Positions 28,061 through 28,794 of a stretch of 28,794 bases of DNA are shown one piece after another. The stretch spans positions 100,001-128,794 of the forward strand of contig CAUYUJ010022088.1 of the NCBI GenBank assembly GCA_963575745.1, read 5' to 3'. The position numbers and the translations under genes are program-made. The notes under the pieces are model-generated. The model did not search any database, was not told the DNA's origin, and saw nothing but the letters and a program-made list of their open reading frames with translations. The DNA is from Prorocentrum cordatum. Taxonomy: Eukaryota > Sar > Dinophyceae > Prorocentrales > Prorocentraceae. Positions within the stretch are counted from its first letter, which is position 1. Each line of letters begins with the position of its first letter.

Positions 28061-28389
28061 CAGCAGAAGTGCAGAAGGAAAGCTACGACATCAGCGTCCA
28101 CCGCTCCCCAGCGGGCGTCAACGCAGCGGCAGCGGACACGTGCTCAAGGCAATCGGCCCGAAGGGACGAGCTCACCCCCAACGACAGGGAACACAACAGC
28201 AAGGCAGGAGAAAGCAGCGAACCGGTCAGGGTCGGACGCGACAGCAAATCCGTGTTCCCCAACGTGGACCCGCCAGAGTGCCCCGTCCTACCAACCCAAT
28301 CCACCTTCAGGTTCTCTGGGGTGGAGTCCGACGGCTCCGTGCACTCCTTGGTGAAGTACCTGCTGGAATGGGACCATTCCGTCGGCTGA
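27930..28389 (+). pseudogene. Unrecognised coding-like fragment, part 4
   Basis: The frame reads LIHIWNVAPSTLDRILGQHF, AVTAEVQKESYDISVHRSPA, a polar disordered stretch (RRDELTPNDREHNSKAGESS), then STFRFSGVESDGSVHSLVKY and LLEWDHS. No domain is recognised. At about 28380 sense passes to the frame that leaves the window. Confidence 0.4.
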
Positions 28390-28794
28390 TTTCGTACAGC
28401 GGTACGGTGAAGGCATCCAAGGGGACAAGAACCGACGAGGGGTCGTGGCCCACAGCAAGCCTGCCCCCTTTCCTGGGGATGATCTACGGGGAGCCGATCC
28501 CAAACATTCCCCCCCCCCCCCCGACATCCCATGGGATGGGCAACGGGCCGCAGTGGCCCGAGTGGTCTACCACCTGATGGAATCCAACGGGAAGTACCAA
28601 GACAAATGGGACAGCTACGCTGCCATCCTGACAGAGCAGAGAGGCCAGTGCCCCCTCCGACAGCGGATCAGCACACTGCTGACATTCCTCATGGGAACTG
28701 ACCAGGCCGCCCTGGCCTACAGTGCCATCACCGTCCTGGCCAACCGAGACCCACGCGAGGCGGCCGCAGGCTCCTCAGCGGCGGGTGATTCCCC
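28382..28794 (+). CDS. Unrecognised coding-like fragment, part 5 (cut by window end)
   Basis: Open to the right edge. It starts ADFVQRYGEGIQGDKNRRG, crosses a C14 run (28509-28522) without losing frame, and continues RVVYHLMESNGKYQDKWDSY, RQRISTLLTFLMGTDQAALA and YSAITVLANRDP. The last part looks helical and well conserved in style, but I cannot assign it. It shows that the coding unit continues beyond this window. Confidence 0.45.

Noticed and set aside
1-28794. tRNA and rRNA genes
   Set aside because: I saw no cloverleaf with conserved T-loop sequence and no rRNA core motif on either strand, although a by-eye scan could miss a diverged tRNA.

Overview
The window looks like nuclear DNA of a dinoflagellate. 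The evidence is: very GC-rich sequence dense in simple and tandem repeats; two copies of a degraded dinoflagellate spliced-leader sequence; a gene fragment whose exons join cleanly only across a GC-AG intron; and a long decayed non-LTR retrotransposon carrying a DNA cytosine methyltransferase, a combination reported from dinoflagellates. Repeat style makes me think of a Prorocentrum-like species, but the genus is a guess. Nothing looks bacterial: there are no operons, ribosome binding sites, tRNA or rRNA genes.

Layout. 1-420: degenerate tandem repeat. 1140-3460: satellite with an 80-bp higher-order unit built of three 26-28-bp monomers; it is nearly stop-free on the minus strand and so produces very long false ORFs. 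3526-6197: two tandem copies of a 1.32-1.35-kb composite repeat, each with a spliced-leader relic, G-run arrays and satellite remnants. 6720-7008: a strong splice acceptor and a doubtful exon. 7012-8825: two copies of a 0.76-0.83-kb AT-richer block separated and flanked by three (TTG)n microsatellites. 9366-11787: pieces of one plus-strand gene with a thioredoxin/protein disulfide isomerase fold (CGHC active site), split by a 1579-bp intron that has short terminal inverted repeats and is filled with a tandem repeat and a foldback element. 11851-12735: a hairpin element, a (GTC)n microsatellite and non-coding G/T-rich sequence.

12.7-28.8 kb is different: plus-strand C-rich and almost continuously coding-like in one or another forward frame. 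In order it holds an ORF1-like region, a C5-cytosine methyltransferase, an APE-type endonuclease, a reverse transcriptase, zinc-binding motifs and an RNase H. This is a LINE-type element of about 10 kb. After a 15-nt gap in the same frame comes a U1-like zinc finger joined to a Upf1-like SF1 helicase, then about 2.8 kb of unrecognised coding-like sequence running off the end.

The proposed logic is that endonuclease, reverse transcriptase and RNase H carry out target-primed reverse transcription. The methyltransferase could mark or hide new copies, and the helicase could act on RNA or RNA:DNA intermediates; both cargo roles are inference. This copy is broken. Domains are spread over frames by about a dozen shifts and several stops, and the reverse transcriptase reads YVGD where YxDD is expected. 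Several shifts lie at poly-C runs, so assembly error must be excluded before calling it dead.
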